Shown here: positions 52,731 through 61,637 of the stretch, piece by piece
How positions within the stretch are numbered: the stretch's first letter is position 1
Layout: the number at the start of each line of letters is the position of its first letter
Source of the DNA: Stenotrophomonas lacuserhaii
GTDB lineage: Bacteria > Pseudomonadota > Gammaproteobacteria > Xanthomonadales > Xanthomonadaceae
Assembly: GCF_014836545.1 (NCBI RefSeq)
Contig: NZ_JACSQS010000008.1
Span: 73,739 to 137,738 of the forward strand
Reading direction: 5' to 3'
Length of the DNA stretch: 64,000 nt
Program-made: the position numbers and the translations under genes
The notes under the pieces: model-generated
What the model was told of the DNA's origin: nothing
Seen by the model: the letters and a program-made list of their open reading frames with translations, nothing else
The model's database searches: none

Positions 52731-52779
52731 CCAGGCCGTCCTGGACATTTCAACCCGGTGTGGGGGAGGCCGTTCCTCC
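52731..52779 (-). promoter_or_regulatory. probable guanidine-II (mini-ykkC) riboswitch
   Basis: Minus strand, upstream of the exporter: hairpin GGAGG-AACGG-CCTCC (52779-52765), a linker of 20 nt, then hairpin CCAGG-ACGG-CCTGG (52744-52731), 20 nt before the ATG. Two hairpins with ACGR loops are the signature of the guanidine-II class. The first loop has an extra A, so that arm is not perfect. The second hairpin lies just before the ribosome site, so translation control is plausible. Confidence 0.7.
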
Positions 52780-52881
52780 GCCAGGGAGTCTAGCAACCGC
52801 GCGCAGCAATGGCCCTGTCGCGCATGTCCGGGTTACAGGTCATTCAGTGCAATCTTCTGGCTAACCTCTACGCGCATGCGC

Positions 52882-52994
52882 TAGAATGCGCGCCTGCCAT
52901 CGCCCAGCGATGTGCAGTCCGGACCGGGTTCCAGGCGCTTCGCGCTGCGTGCCACATCCGTGACAGGTCGCCAGCAAGGTGACCACGTCTCTAT
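52882..52994 (+). other. structured leader upstream of the SRP RNA
   Basis: A TAGAAT -10-like box (52882-52887) is followed by about 107 nt with hairpins CATCGC-CCA-GCGATG (52898-52912) and GGTCGCC-AGCAA-GGTGACC (52966-52984) before the SRP core begins at 52995. No protein frame is credible. It may be a processed 5' leader of the SRP transcript or a separate small RNA. No good -35 box is visible. Confidence 0.4.
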
Positions 52995-53105
52995 GGTGGC
53001 CCCGTCGGCCCCTCGCGACGCTAGATCGAAAATCCCGCCAGGGCCGGAAGGCAGCAACGGTATCGATCGACGCGGGCGCCGAGGTCAGCCGGCGGGGTCG
53101 CCACC
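52995..53105 (+). ncRNA. ffs: signal recognition particle RNA (4.5S)
   Basis: The conserved SRP tetraloop region (CAGGGCCGGAAGGCAGCAAC at 53039-53058) is flanked by long complementary arms: GGTGGC...CCCCG at 52995 on pairs with CGGGG...GCCACC ending at 53105. A T-run follows at 53106-53110. The RNA binds Ffh to target inner-membrane proteins. Ends are set by pairing and may be off by a few nt. Confidence 0.92.
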
Positions 53106-53150
53106 TTTTTGGGCCACCGAAACGCGATGCCGGGTGGCTACCTGCCCTTG

Positions 53151-53219
53151 GTAGCGCCGAGCCACGCTCGGCGGGGGGCTGCACACGGAAACATTCCGCC
53201 GAGCATGGCTCGGCGCTAC
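53151..53219. repeat. SMAG inverted pair
   Basis: GTAGCGCCGAGCC... (53151-53174) and its inverse (53196-53219, ending GCGCTAC) flank a 21-nt loop. One arm of the first unit has an ACG change. It lies between the SRP RNA and the minus-strand MBL gene. Confidence 0.85.
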
Positions 53220-53270
53220 CGATGCACGCATCGGGCGACTCAGGACTGCACACGGAAAAACCGGTCGGGG

Positions 53271-54023
53271 TCAGGCGACCTGCATTGCGGTCGGGGTGGC
53301 CAGCGGCACGCATTCCCCCGGCCGCGCCACGCGGTGGCCGCGTGCACGCAGCGCATCGCCATCGGCCACGCTGGCGTAGTGGTAGAGCATCATCCGCGCC
53401 TGGAGTTCGGCGCTGTATTCGCGCTCCAGATCCTCCACGCCGGTGTGCGACGGGTTCCCGTGCAGGCCGCAGTCATGCGCGATCAGTTCGTTGTCATCAG
53501 CGAACCGCGCCAGCATTTCAGGTATCGGACGGGTATCGCCGCTCCAGGTCAGCGCGCCCTTCAGGCGCAGCCCGTAGGCTGTTTCCGGCCAGTGGTGGCG
53601 GGCCGGGAACACCTCCAGCCGCACGCCCTCGTGCCAGAACGCATCGCCCACCACGATCAGCTGGAAGGCATCCCAGAAATTGGCGCCGCCCTCGGCCAGC
53701 ACGTTCGGATAGTCGCCGATCCGCTTGTGCAGCAGCGGCACCACCGGCGCCGGCACGTACAGCCGAACCTTGCCGCGGCGCTGCGCATTGAAGAAGGTAT
53801 CCACGAACAGGCGCTCGAAGCCAGCGACGTGGTCCAGGTGCACGTGGGTGACGAACAGCGCCTGCGGCATGTGGCCGTAGTGCGTCTGGAACGCCGTCAG
53901 TCCCTCGCCGCCGCAATCAATGGTGAGCCAAGGCCGACCATCACGCTCGATGACCGACATCGGCGAACCGAGCTCCACCGCCGACGCATTGCCGACGCCG
54001 AGGAAACGCAGCGACCAGTCCAT
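53271..54023 (-). CDS. MBL-fold metal-dependent hydrolase
   Basis: 250 aa. Metallo-beta-lactamase fold: THVHLDHVAG (residues 59-68 from the chosen start), a WSGDTRP Asp strand and HDCGLHG, with ARHHWPE in the middle. It could be an RNase-Z-like or small-molecule hydrolase. The start at 54023 overlaps the kdkA stop (TGATG), so the two are coupled. A role in the LPS core is not implied. Confidence 0.8.
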   Translation of the reverse strand: MDWSLRFLGVGNASAVELGSPMSVIERDGRPWLTIDCGGEGLTAFQTHYGHMPQALFVTHVHLDHVAGFERLFVDTFFNAQRRGKVRLYVPAPVVPLLHKRIGDYPNVLAEGGANFWDAFQLIVVGDAFWHEGVRLEVFPARHHWPETAYGLRLKGALTWSGDTRPIPEMLARFADDNELIAHDCGLHGNPSHTGVEDLEREYSAELQARMMLYHYASVADGDALRARGHRVARPGECVPLATPTAMQVA

Positions 54024-54772
54024 CAGGTGCCCCGGTTCCACGCCAGGTCGTAGGCACGGCGCAGGCGGGCGAAGTCTTTCTCGACCTCATCGGTGCTGCG
54101 TTCGCCGCGCAGTTTCAGCAGTGAACGAAGCAGGCGCTTGAGGTTGCGCTCGCGCCAGGCGGTGGCCGGAATGCGTTGCACGCCGCGATCGAAATCGATC
54201 AGCCAGCCATGCCCGTTGCCATCGAACAGGATGTTGTGCGCATTGAGGTCGGCATGATCCAGCCCGGCACGATGGAAACGCGCAATCAGCCGACCGGTTT
54301 CTTCCCATGGCGCGCCACGGCCCGCGACCAGCGCACGGTCGGCCAGCGAGCGGACGTCTTCAATGCGTTCCATCAGGATCGCGCAGCGGTAGCGCAGGCC
54401 TTCTCGCATGTAGTACGCCGCAATGGGGCGCGGCACCGGCAGCTTGAGTTCGCGCAGGGCGCGCATCAGGCGGAATTCGGCGAAGCTGCGGGTGTGCTGC
54501 GAGCCGCGCCACAGGTACCGGTCGTGGCTCAGCTTGGCCACCAGGCCACCGCGCAGGTAGTGCCGCAGCACGCTGGGGCCGAACGGTGCGTCGACGAACC
54601 AGGCACTGCCCCGACCGCCCTCGCCCACCGGCCGCGCCCGCTCTCCCCAGTGCTGGGGCGAGAACAGATTGGCGTCGGCTTGCCGCAGCCGTTCGCGGTC
54701 GAACAGAATGGCACCCATGCCGCGACCATCACGGCAAGGCGTCAGCGCTTCATTGGCGTCGAATGCGACCAT
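54023..54772 (-). CDS. kdkA: 3-deoxy-D-manno-octulosonic acid kinase
   Basis: 249 aa. Atypical kinase that phosphorylates Kdo of the LPS inner core. Core motifs are [48 protein letters not shown] (catalytic Asp) and LIDFDRG. The start is uncertain: ATG at 54772 has GAAGGA directly against it; ATG at 54718 is the alternative. It diverges from the glycosyltransferase gene by only 21 nt. Confidence 0.9.
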   Translation of the reverse strand: MVAFDANEALTPCRDGRGMGAILFDRERLRQADANLFSPQHWGERARPVGEGGRGSAWFVDAPFGPSVLRHYLRGGLVAKLSHDRYLWRGSQHTRSFAEFRLMRALRELKLPVPRPIAAYYMREGLRYRCAILMERIEDVRSLADRALVAGRGAPWEETGRLIARFHRAGLDHADLNAHNILFDGNGHGWLIDFDRGVQRIPATAWRERNLKRLLRSLLKLRGERSTDEVEKDFARLRRAYDLAWNRGT

Positions 54773-54793
54773 TCCTTCGAGTCTAACAACACC

Positions 54794-55831
54794 ATGGCAT
54801 CACCGTCCTCTTCCCTGTGCCTTTTGCGTTTGTCCGCGCTGGGCGACGTGACCCATGTGGTGCCGCTGGTACGCACCCTGCAGGCGGCGCGGCCGGACGT
54901 CCGGATCCACTGGGTGATCGACAAGGTGGGCCTGAAGCTGCTGGACGGGCTGCCGGGGGTGACCTTCCATGCCTACGACAAGACGACCGGACTGGCGGGC
55001 ATGAAAGCCCTGCGCGCGGAGCTGCCGGCCGAGCGCTTCGATGCCCTGCTGCAGATGCAGGTGGCGTTCCGGGCCAACGTGCTGTCGGCCTTCATACCCG
55101 CCCGCCGCCGGATCGGTTATGACCGCAGCCGCTCCAAGGACCTGCATGGACTGTTCATCAACGAGCGCATCCCGGACCGTCCCGGCATCCACGTACTGGA
55201 TGCCATCGGCAGCTTCTGCGAGCCCCTGGGCCTGACGCAGACCGAGGTGAGCTGGGACCTGGCGGTGCCGGCGGATGCCCATGCCTGGGCGCAGGCGCAG
55301 TGGCAGGACGATGGTCGGCCGGTGCTGATGATCTCGCCGTGTTCCAGCCACGAGCGGCGCAACTGGTATGCCGATCGCTACGCTGCGGTGGCCAACCACG
55401 CCAGCGCGCGCGGTTGGCAAGTCGTGCTGTGTGGCGGCCGCAGCGAGCTGGAACGGCGCACCGCCGATGCCATCCAGGCGCAGCTGGTGCAGCCGGCGCT
55501 GGACCTGGTGGGCAAGGACACGCTGAAGCAGTTGCCGGCCCTGCTGGCCCGCGCGGCGCTGGTGATGACGCCGGATTCCGGGCCGATGCACATCGCCAAC
55601 GCGATGGGGGTGAAGGTGTTGGGCCTGCACGCGGCGAGCAATCCGCACCGCAGCGGGCCGTATTCGGACCGCCGCTACTGCGTGGACCGCTATGACGACG
55701 CGGCGCGCAAGTACCTGGGCAAGCCGGCCAGCGCGCTGAAATGGGGCACCAAGATCGAGTTCGACGACGTGATGGAATTGATCACGGTGGAAGACGGCAT
55801 CGCCGCGTTCGAACGCTACGCCGCCCGGTAA
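54794..55831 (+). CDS. heptosyltransferase-like GT9 glycosyltransferase
   Basis: 345 aa. GT9 fold: [23 protein letters not shown] at the N-terminus (family D/G motif), a middle R..NW region, and [35 protein letters not shown], typical of ADP-heptose or related LPS heptosyltransferases. It likely acts in LPS core synthesis with kdkA. Start at 54794; the start codons of kdkA and this gene are 21 nt apart, so the 5' regions overlap. Confidence 0.87.
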   Translation: MASPSSSLCLLRLSALGDVTHVVPLVRTLQAARPDVRIHWVIDKVGLKLLDGLPGVTFHAYDKTTGLAGMKALRAELPAERFDALLQMQVAFRANVLSAFIPARRRIGYDRSRSKDLHGLFINERIPDRPGIHVLDAIGSFCEPLGLTQTEVSWDLAVPADAHAWAQAQWQDDGRPVLMISPCSSHERRNWYADRYAAVANHASARGWQVVLCGGRSELERRTADAIQAQLVQPALDLVGKDTLKQLPALLARAALVMTPDSGPMHIANAMGVKVLGLHAASNPHRSGPYSDRRYCVDRYDDAARKYLGKPASALKWGTKIEFDDVMELITVEDGIAAFERYAAR

Positions 55832-55832
55832 T

Positions 55833-55854
55833 GACGGCCAGCGGCCGTCACTAC
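55833..55854. repeat. GACGGCCAGCGGCCGTCAC REP unit
   Basis: GACGGCC-AGC-GGCCGTC, then ACTAC, directly after the TAA of the glycosyltransferase gene. The same unit lies at 31106-31127. Separates that gene from the DUF6165 gene. Confidence 0.75.
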
Positions 55855-55861
55855 CGCCGCG

Positions 55862-56263
55862 TCAGCCGGCGCGGTAGTCCTTGTACGACTTCTCTTCCAC
55901 GTAGGCCGAACCCAGCGCGAGGTTGATCGCCTTCTTGATGCGCGCGCGCTCGTCGTTGCGCAGGTAGACGCTGCGCGCCAGCGCGACGAAGGCGTCGCCG
56001 AAGTCACCGGCCTTGTCCTGCAGGCGGATGTTGTCTTCGATGTCCCACAGCTCTTCGTTGATCGCTTTCAGGTCGGCACGCAGCTGGGCCACGTCCTTGC
56101 CGCCGGCCGGATGGGCCATCCAGGTTTTTTCCAGCGCGGACAGCTCGGTGCGCACGTTGGCCAGCTTGGCCTCGTCACTGATGCGCTCGGACTTGATCTG
56201 CAGGATGGAGATCTTGTCGAGCAGTTCGCCGAAGGCGACGGGGACGAGGATTTCAGCGGTCAT
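55862..56263 (-). CDS. DUF6165-like protein
   Basis: 133 aa. It opens MTAEILVPVAFGELLDKISILQIKSERISDEAKLANVRTEL and is mostly alpha-helical and charged, with WDIEDNIRLQDKAGDF. I connect it to the DUF6165 group of small proteins often encoded near LPS or surface-polysaccharide genes. The function is unknown. It ends near the tRNA-Ser (CGA) repeat array upstream. Confidence 0.7.
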   Translation of the reverse strand: MTAEILVPVAFGELLDKISILQIKSERISDEAKLANVRTELSALEKTWMAHPAGGKDVAQLRADLKAINEELWDIEDNIRLQDKAGDFGDAFVALARSVYLRNDERARIKKAINLALGSAYVEEKSYKDYRAG

Positions 56264-56363
56264 GGGAGCACTCTCTGGAAGCAGAGGGGGATGATAACGC
56301 GCATGGGGTGGGCGGCCGGTAAATGCAGTGCGCTGCGCTTCGCGGGGAACTGGCGGGGGGATT

Positions 56364-56722
56364 GCTGGGTGCATCCCTGCACCCAGCCCTGCGCGCTGCG
56401 CGCTCCGGGCCAGCCTGCGGCTGTCCGGTTCTGCTCCGGCAGAACCGTCGAACCCCGCGTGGGTTCTTTCCTGCCCGCTCTCGGCCACGCAAAAAGCAAA
56501 GGGCCACCCGTTGGGTGGCCCTTTGCTTTTTGTCTGGCGGAGAGGGGGGGATTGCTGGGTGCATCCATGCACCCAGCCCCTGCGCTGCGCTACGGGGCCA
56601 GCCATGCGGCTGTCCGGTTCTGCTCCTGCAGAACCGTCGAACCCCGCGCGGGTTCTCTCCTGCCCGCTCTCGGCCACGCAAAAAGAAAAGGGCCACCCGT
56701 GGGTGGCCCTTTTCTTTTTGTC
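56364..56722 (-). repeat. 188-bp tRNA-Ser-associated tandem repeat, about two copies
   Basis: On the minus strand after tRNA-Ser (CGA): AATCCCCCCCTCTCCGCCA copies begin at 56741 (inside the tRNA) and 56553 (188 nt apart); a third start lies at 56363. Each unit has terminator hairpin AAAAAG..AAAGGGCCACCC / GGGTGGCCCTTT..CTTTTT (56680-56719; 56491-56531), hairpin GGTTCTGC-..-GCAGAACC (56616-56635; 56427-56446), CAGCC hairpins, and GCTGGGTGCA-NNNN-TGCACCCAGC (56554-56577; 56364-56387). Same layout as at 50047-50400. Confidence 0.9.
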
Positions 56723-56813
56723 TGGCGGAGAGGGGGGGATTCGAACCCCCGAGGCGCTATAAACGCCTGCCTGATTTCGAGTCAGGTACATTCAACCGCT
56801 CTGCCACCTCTCC
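56723..56813 (-). tRNA. tRNA-Ser (CGA)
   Basis: 91-nt class II tRNA with CCA encoded. Acceptor GGAGAGG/CCTCTCC, anticodon stem CCTGA/TCAGG and loop CTCGAAA giving CGA, long variable arm, and T-arm GGGGGTTCGAATCCCCC. A 188-bp repeat array follows downstream. Confidence 0.97.
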
Positions 56814-56840
56814 GGTTTCCCCGGCGTACCGGGGACGCGC

Positions 56841-56869
56841 ATGATACGAGGATGCGCGGATATTCACAA
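56841..56869 (-). promoter_or_regulatory. sigma-70 promoter of tRNA-Ser (CGA)
   Basis: TTGTGA (56869-56864) and TATCAT (56846-56841), 17-nt spacer, on the minus strand. A GC-rich region with hairpin CCCCGG-TACG-CCGGGG (56834-56819) lies between the start and the tRNA. The -35 box matches the TTGTGT of the other tRNA-Ser promoter. Confidence 0.8.
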
Positions 56870-56979
56870 GCCATCACCGGCAAGAAAGTGAAACTGCGCT
56901 GACTTCGCCGCTTGTCGGATGTCCGCCCCGCCGCGATGATGGCGTTCTCCCTGCTGCATCCCCTTTCCTGCGCGACCCC

Positions 56980-57684
56980 ATGATCGAATTCGGACACCTG
57001 ACCCATCCCGGCCTGCGCCGTGCGCTGAACGAAGACACCTACTACGGGGACGGTGAGCTGGCACTGTGGCTGGTCGCCGATGGCATGGGCGGTCACGCCT
57101 GTGGCGAGGTGGCCAGCGCGCTGGCACGCGAAACCATCGTGCGCGAGATCCGACGCGGCGTGCCACTGGCCCAGGCCATCCGCACCGCGGACGAAGAAAT
57201 CATCCGTGCCTCGCGCCGCCGCAATGACACTCTGCCGATGGGCACCACCGTGGTGGCGGCCCGCGTGCAGGGCAACCGCTACGAAGTGGCCTGGGTGGGC
57301 GACAGCCGGGCCTACCTGTGGCGCGACGGCCAGCTGGCCCAGCTCAGCCAGGACCACAGCGTGGTGCAGGAGATGCTGACCCAGGGAAACCTGACCCCGG
57401 AACAGGCGCGCGCGCATCCGCATCGCAACGTGGTCACCCAGGCACTGGGGGTCACCGACCCGGCGCATCTGAACGTGGCCACCACTGCCGGCGAGCTGCG
57501 CCCGGGCATGCAGCTGCTGCTGTGCAGTGATGGGCTCACCGAAGAGCTGGACGACAGCGGGATTTCCCGCACGCTGGCCTTCGATGACACCAGCGCGCAG
57601 GAATGCGTGGATTCGCTGGTGGCCGCCGCGCTGGATGGCGGCGGTTCGGACAACATCACCGTGGTGCTGGTGCGCTGCCACTGA
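56980..57684 (+). CDS. PP2C-type serine/threonine phosphatase
   Basis: 234 aa. PP2C motifs: RRALNEDTYY, VADGMGGHACGEVAS (metal-binding Asp-Gly), VAWVGDSRAYL, LCSDGLTEELDD and GGSDNITVVLV. These give the dinuclear metal site. It dephosphorylates Ser/Thr protein kinase substrates; no kinase is adjacent. Soluble. Starts in its own ATG. Confidence 0.93.
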   Translation: MIEFGHLTHPGLRRALNEDTYYGDGELALWLVADGMGGHACGEVASALARETIVREIRRGVPLAQAIRTADEEIIRASRRRNDTLPMGTTVVAARVQGNRYEVAWVGDSRAYLWRDGQLAQLSQDHSVVQEMLTQGNLTPEQARAHPHRNVVTQALGVTDPAHLNVATTAGELRPGMQLLLCSDGLTEELDDSGISRTLAFDDTSAQECVDSLVAAALDGGGSDNITVVLVRCH

Positions 57685-57690
57685 CGAGGC

Positions 57691-57715
57691 GGTGCCGACC
57701 AAGGTCGGCACTACC
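57691..57715. repeat. GTGCCGACC palindrome after the PP2C gene
   Basis: GTGCCGACC-AA-GGTCGGCAC followed by TACC, the same family as at 46837 and 50402. It lies between converging genes (phosphatase and dnaQ). Confidence 0.75.
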
Positions 57716-57724
57716 AGGCCGGGG

Positions 57725-58453
57725 TCAGGCGACGGCGGCTTCTTCCTGCTTCGGGCCATCCCACAGGGCGTGGCCAGCCTTCTTGCGCAGCCGTTCCAGG
57801 CGGGCGGCGTGGGCTTCCAGTTCCGATGCGGTGGCCTGCACGCGCGGGCGCGGCAGCAGCTTGGCCGGGTCGAACCCCGCCAGCGCCAGCGCCGCCGCAC
57901 TGCCCTCTTCGCCCAGGTCGAAACCAAGGTCGTCCTGGCCGGAGGTCAGCGCGATGTACACATCGCCGAGGATCTGCGCATCGAGCAGCGCGCCGTGCAG
58001 CTGGCGGTGCGAATTGTCCACGCCCAGCCGCTTGCACAGCGCATCCAGCGAATTGCGCTGGCCGGGGAAGCGCTCGCGCGCCAGCGCCAGCGTATCCACC
58101 ACGGTGCAGCGGTCGGTGATCTTGCCGAACTGCGGCCCCAGCCGGGACAGTTCGTTGTCCAGGAATCCAAGGTCGAAGGCCGCGTTGTGGATGATCAGCT
58201 CGGCGCCGTCGATGAAGGCCAGGAAGGCCTCGGCCACCTGTGCGAACTCCGGCTTGTCGGCGAGGAAATCCAGGGTCAGCCCGGTGACTTCCTGCGCGCC
58301 GGGTTCGAAGTCGACGTCTGGCTTGAGGTATTGGTGGTAATGGTTGCCACTGGGCCGGCGCTTGAACAGCTCCACGCAGCCGATTTCAACGACGCGGTTG
58401 CCTTTCTGCCAGGCCAGGCCAGTGGTTTCGGTATCCAGGATGATCTGACGCAT
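57725..58453 (-). CDS. dnaQ: DNA polymerase III epsilon subunit
   Basis: 242 aa. 3'-5' proofreading exonuclease: Exo I IILDTETTGL, Exo II LIIHNAAFDLGFLDNEL and Exo III HGALLDAQILGDVY with catalytic Asp residues. C-terminal part (about 190-242) binds alpha. It starts 4 nt after rnhA, so both are likely co-transcribed. Confidence 0.96.
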   Translation of the reverse strand: MRQIILDTETTGLAWQKGNRVVEIGCVELFKRRPSGNHYHQYLKPDVDFEPGAQEVTGLTLDFLADKPEFAQVAEAFLAFIDGAELIIHNAAFDLGFLDNELSRLGPQFGKITDRCTVVDTLALARERFPGQRNSLDALCKRLGVDNSHRQLHGALLDAQILGDVYIALTSGQDDLGFDLGEEGSAAALALAGFDPAKLLPRPRVQATASELEAHAARLERLRKKAGHALWDGPKQEEAAVA

Positions 58454-58457
58454 GGGC

Positions 58458-58913
58458 TCAGTTTACCGCCATGCCGGTGTCGCGCACCCGGGTGGCGGCT
58501 TCGCGCGCCAGCACGTCCACGCGTTCATTGTCCGGGTCGCCGGAATGGCCCTTCACCCAGCGCCAGTCGATCTGGTGGCGCAGGGTCGCTGCATGCAGGC
58601 GCTCCCACAGTTCGCGGTTCTTCACCGGCGAGCCGCCGGCGGTCTTCCAGTTCTTGCGGATCCAGCCGGGCAGCCATTCGGTCAGGCCCTGGCGCACGTA
58701 CTGCGAATCGGTGAAGAGCACGATCTGGCAGGGTTCGCTCAGCGCTTCCAGACCGGATATGGCGGCCATCAGCTCCATCCGGTTATTGGTGGTGTTGGGC
58801 TCGCCGCCGCTCAGTTCACGCTCGTGCGCCTTGTAGCGCAGCAGGGCCGCCCAGCCGCCCGGGCCAGGGTTACCGAGGCAGGAGCCGTCGGTGTGTACTT
58901 CAATGGTTTTCAT
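58458..58913 (-). CDS. rnhA: ribonuclease HI
   Basis: 151 aa. [13 protein letters not shown] (first Asp), [16 protein letters not shown] (Glu), [11 protein letters not shown] (Asp) and [13 protein letters not shown] (His and Asp) build the active site. It cuts RNA in RNA-DNA hybrids. It overlaps the upstream methyltransferase by 14 nt. Confidence 0.96.
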   Translation of the reverse strand: MKTIEVHTDGSCLGNPGPGGWAALLRYKAHERELSGGEPNTTNNRMELMAAISGLEALSEPCQIVLFTDSQYVRQGLTEWLPGWIRKNWKTAGGSPVKNRELWERLHAATLRHQIDWRWVKGHSGDPDNERVDVLAREAATRVRDTGMAVN

Positions 58914-59580
58914 GCGTTTCCAGAATCGATCGGGTCATGCCGGGGGTGGCCATCGGCCCCTGCCAGCGTACCTTCAGGGGCGTCGGCCCCGGCAAGGCAA
59001 AAGTGCGTTTTTCGGCGCTGAACAGACAGGCCGCGCGCAGCGGCGTCATTGTGCCGCCGCCACCGCCGGACGGCCACAGCGGGCCGATGTAACGGGTGGG
59101 CCGGCATTCCAGGCCGACCCGCTCCAGCAGCTGGCGAAGGCGCTGCGGGGTGCGCACCACCATGCCATGCCGCCGCCATAGGGTGCGGTAGGGGCTGAAC
59201 GGATTGAGGCTGCTCAGGAACAGCTTGCCACCGGGCATCAGCACGCGATCACACTCGGCCAGCAGCAGCGCAGCATCGGCGGCGGTCACGTGCTGCAGCA
59301 CGATGGCCTGGACGCTTTCATTGGGCAGCGGCAACGGCAACGCACAGCGGGCCTCACCGGCATACCCGGTGCCGTCCCGGTACAGCCGCAGGCCACGTCC
59401 GCTCAAGGCCGCGCCCTGCAGCCAGCGTGGGCTGGGGCTGATCCACAACCACGGCTGTGCGGGCAGGCTGGCCAGCTGCGGCAGCAGCAGCTGTTGCTCC
59501 AGCTGATACAGCAGCTGCGCCGGTTCGCTGTCGAACCACGTTTCGGGTGTCGCTTGACGGAGGCTCTGCAGCGCGGGCAT
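58900..59580 (-). CDS. YafS-like SAM-dependent methyltransferase
   Basis: 226 aa. A C-terminal class I methyltransferase domain shows [45 protein letters not shown]; motif I is degenerate. The order yafS-rnhA-dnaQ facing gloB-mltD is the same as in E. coli. It overlaps rnhA and diverges from gloB with an 11-nt gap. Confidence 0.82.
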   Translation of the reverse strand: MPALQSLRQATPETWFDSEPAQLLYQLEQQLLLPQLASLPAQPWLWISPSPRWLQGAALSGRGLRLYRDGTGYAGEARCALPLPLPNESVQAIVLQHVTAADAALLLAECDRVLMPGGKLFLSSLNPFSPYRTLWRRHGMVVRTPQRLRQLLERVGLECRPTRYIGPLWPSGGGGGTMTPLRAACLFSAEKRTFALPGPTPLKVRWQGPMATPGMTRSILETHENH

Positions 59581-59591
59581 GGTCCGATTCT

Positions 59592-60356
59592 ATGCGACTC
59601 ACTGCCCTGCCCGCATTGGCGGACAATTACATCTGGTGCCTGGCCGGCGACGACGGCGCGGCCGTGGTCATCGATCCCGGCGATGCCGCGCCCGTACTGG
59701 CCGCAGCCGAGGCGGGACTTCGCCCACAGGCGATCCTGCTCACCCATCACCACGATGACCACATCGGCGGTGTGAGTGCGCTGCAGGCCCGTTTTCCCGG
59801 CATCAGGGTGATCGCGCCACATGAGCCGCGCATTCCGACGGCGACCGAGCGCGTGTCCGATGGTGAACACGTTCAGGCAGTGGGGCAGAGGTTCCACGTA
59901 GTATCCGTGCCCGGGCACACCCTCAGCCATGTCGCGTTTCACACTGATGAACACCTTTTCAGTGGAGATGCATTGTTCAGCCTGGGCTGTGGGCGCCTGT
60001 TCGAAGGTACGCCGTCCCAGCTGCTCGCCACCCTGCGCAGCCTGGCGTCCCTGCCGGGCCAGCTGCTTGTCTGCTGTGCCCACGAATACACCGTGTCAAA
60101 TGCCGTCTTCGCGCGGCATGTCGACCCCGCCAACGCTGCCCTGAGGCAGCGCCATGAGGAGGCACTGGCCATGCGCCGCGATGACCGCTCCACTCTGCCC
60201 GTGCTGTTGGCAGACGAATTACAAAGCAATCCGTTCCTGCGTACCCACACCGCGCCCATCCGTGCGGCGGTGTCGGCTTATCTGGGGCGGGAAATCACCG
60301 ACGATGTCGACGTGATGGCCGGACTTCGGCACTGGAAAGACGGCTTTCGCGCATGA
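59592..60356 (+). CDS. gloB: hydroxyacylglutathione hydrolase (glyoxalase II)
   Basis: 254 aa. MBL fold: [10 protein letters not shown] metal motif, [29 protein letters not shown] and CAHEYTVSN. Hydrolyses S-lactoylglutathione in methylglyoxal detoxification. The start at 59592 ([15 protein letters not shown]) is typical; its stop overlaps mltD (ATGA). Confidence 0.95.
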   Translation: MRLTALPALADNYIWCLAGDDGAAVVIDPGDAAPVLAAAEAGLRPQAILLTHHHDDHIGGVSALQARFPGIRVIAPHEPRIPTATERVSDGEHVQAVGQRFHVVSVPGHTLSHVAFHTDEHLFSGDALFSLGCGRLFEGTPSQLLATLRSLASLPGQLLVCCAHEYTVSNAVFARHVDPANAALRQRHEEALAMRRDDRSTLPVLLADELQSNPFLRTHTAPIRAAVSAYLGREITDDVDVMAGLRHWKDGFRA

Positions 60357-61564
60357 GGCGCCGAAGTACAGCGCTTGCCCTGGGGATCATGCTGGGGCTT
60401 GCCGGAACCGCCAACGCGCAGTCGCTGGGCGCAGGCCTGAGCCAGAATCTCGCCGGTGCCGCTTCACTGCCGCTGGACGCGGCAACCCTGCCGGCCCCCA
60501 GCGTGCGCAATGGACAGGACATCTTCGCCAGCTTCCGCGAAGGCCTGGCTGAACCCACCTGCGATGCCGAGGCCACCAGTCCGCGCTGGCAGAAGCAGTT
60601 CGCCCATGCGCCTGCCCGGCTGGCCAACCAGAACGATGATGCACTGGTGCTGTTCGGCTATGTGGTGGAAGAGTTGCGCAAGGCCAGCCTGCCTACCGAG
60701 TTCGCCCTGATTCCTTTCGTGGAAAGCGGCTACCGCCCCAGCGCGCGCAGCGCAGCCGGCCCAGCCGGCCTGTGGCAGTTCATCGCCACCACCGCGCGCA
60801 ATCACCGCGTACCCATGAGCGAAGGCTATGACGGGCGTCTGTCGGCGGTGGATTCCACCCAGGCGGCGGTGCGTTACCTGAAGACCCTGCATGGCATGTT
60901 CGGCGGCGACTGGCGCTTGGCCACCATGGCCTACAACGCCGGCGAGTACCGGGTGCTGCAGGGCCTGCGCAAGGCCGGGATGAATGCCACCAACGCGGTG
61001 CCGGCCGAGCTGCCCGGCCTCTCGCCGATCACCCACGCCTATGTTGAAAAGCTGCATGCCCTGGCCTGCGTGCTGGAAAACGCCGAAGAGCAGCCCTCGG
61101 TGATGGCCTCGCTGGACCGCACCGTGCCGGTGCTGAAGAGCCACACCCTGCCCGCTGGCACCAGCGTGCAGCAGTGGGCCGCCCAGCGTTCGCTGGACCC
61201 GGCGCGGATTGCCCGCCTGAATCCGGCCGCCAGTGGCCGTGCCCGCCCGCAGAACGCTCCCGTCCGCCTGTTGGCACCGGTCAATACGCCGGCCGTGGAT
61301 GCCTCGGCGATGGTGGCCAGCGTGGATGAGGCTGCGACGCCGGCCGTCGCTGTTGCGTCGGCACAGCCGGCACCGGCCGCCGCACGCAGCGTGGCCAGCG
61401 CGGCAGATCGTCCGCGCAATCGTCGCCACACGGTGCGCAATGGCGAATCGCCGTGGACCATCGCCCGCCGTTACGGCATGCCGGTGAAGGCCCTGCTCAG
61501 CCTCAATGGACTCACCGGCAAGGCCGTGCTGAAGCCGGGTGCCGTGCTGCGCATCGAAGACTGA
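60353..61564 (+). CDS. mltD: membrane-bound lytic murein transglycosylase D
   Basis: 403 aa with a signal peptide (cleavage near NAQS). SLT domain (about 95-240): [28 protein letters not shown] with the catalytic Glu, YNAGEYRV. C-terminal LysM repeat ([20 protein letters not shown]... near 355-400) and a degenerate one near 265-300. Cleaves peptidoglycan with anhydro-product. No lipobox is evident. Confidence 0.9.
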   Translation: MRRRSTALALGIMLGLAGTANAQSLGAGLSQNLAGAASLPLDAATLPAPSVRNGQDIFASFREGLAEPTCDAEATSPRWQKQFAHAPARLANQNDDALVLFGYVVEELRKASLPTEFALIPFVESGYRPSARSAAGPAGLWQFIATTARNHRVPMSEGYDGRLSAVDSTQAAVRYLKTLHGMFGGDWRLATMAYNAGEYRVLQGLRKAGMNATNAVPAELPGLSPITHAYVEKLHALACVLENAEEQPSVMASLDRTVPVLKSHTLPAGTSVQQWAAQRSLDPARIARLNPAASGRARPQNAPVRLLAPVNTPAVDASAMVASVDEAATPAVAVASAQPAPAAARSVASAADRPRNRRHTVRNGESPWTIARRYGMPVKALLSLNGLTGKAVLKPGAVLRIED

Positions 61565-61587
61565 CCGGACATCAGTTCGATCGGACA

Positions 61588-61619
61588 ACAAAAAGCCCGG
61601 CAATGCCGGGCTTTTTGTC
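61588..61619. terminator. bidirectional terminator between mltD and ppiD
   Basis: AAAAAGCCCGGC-AAT-GCCGGGCTTTTT: a GC-rich hairpin with A and T runs on both sides, 24 nt after the mltD stop and 20 nt before the ppiD stop. Confidence 0.9.
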
Positions 61620-61637
61620 TGCCGCCGCTGCCAACCC

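Noticed and set aside
52711..52790. Guanidine-I (ykkC) riboswitch
   Set aside because: The region is too short and lacks the ykkC core; the two ACGG-loop hairpins fit the guanidine-II class instead.
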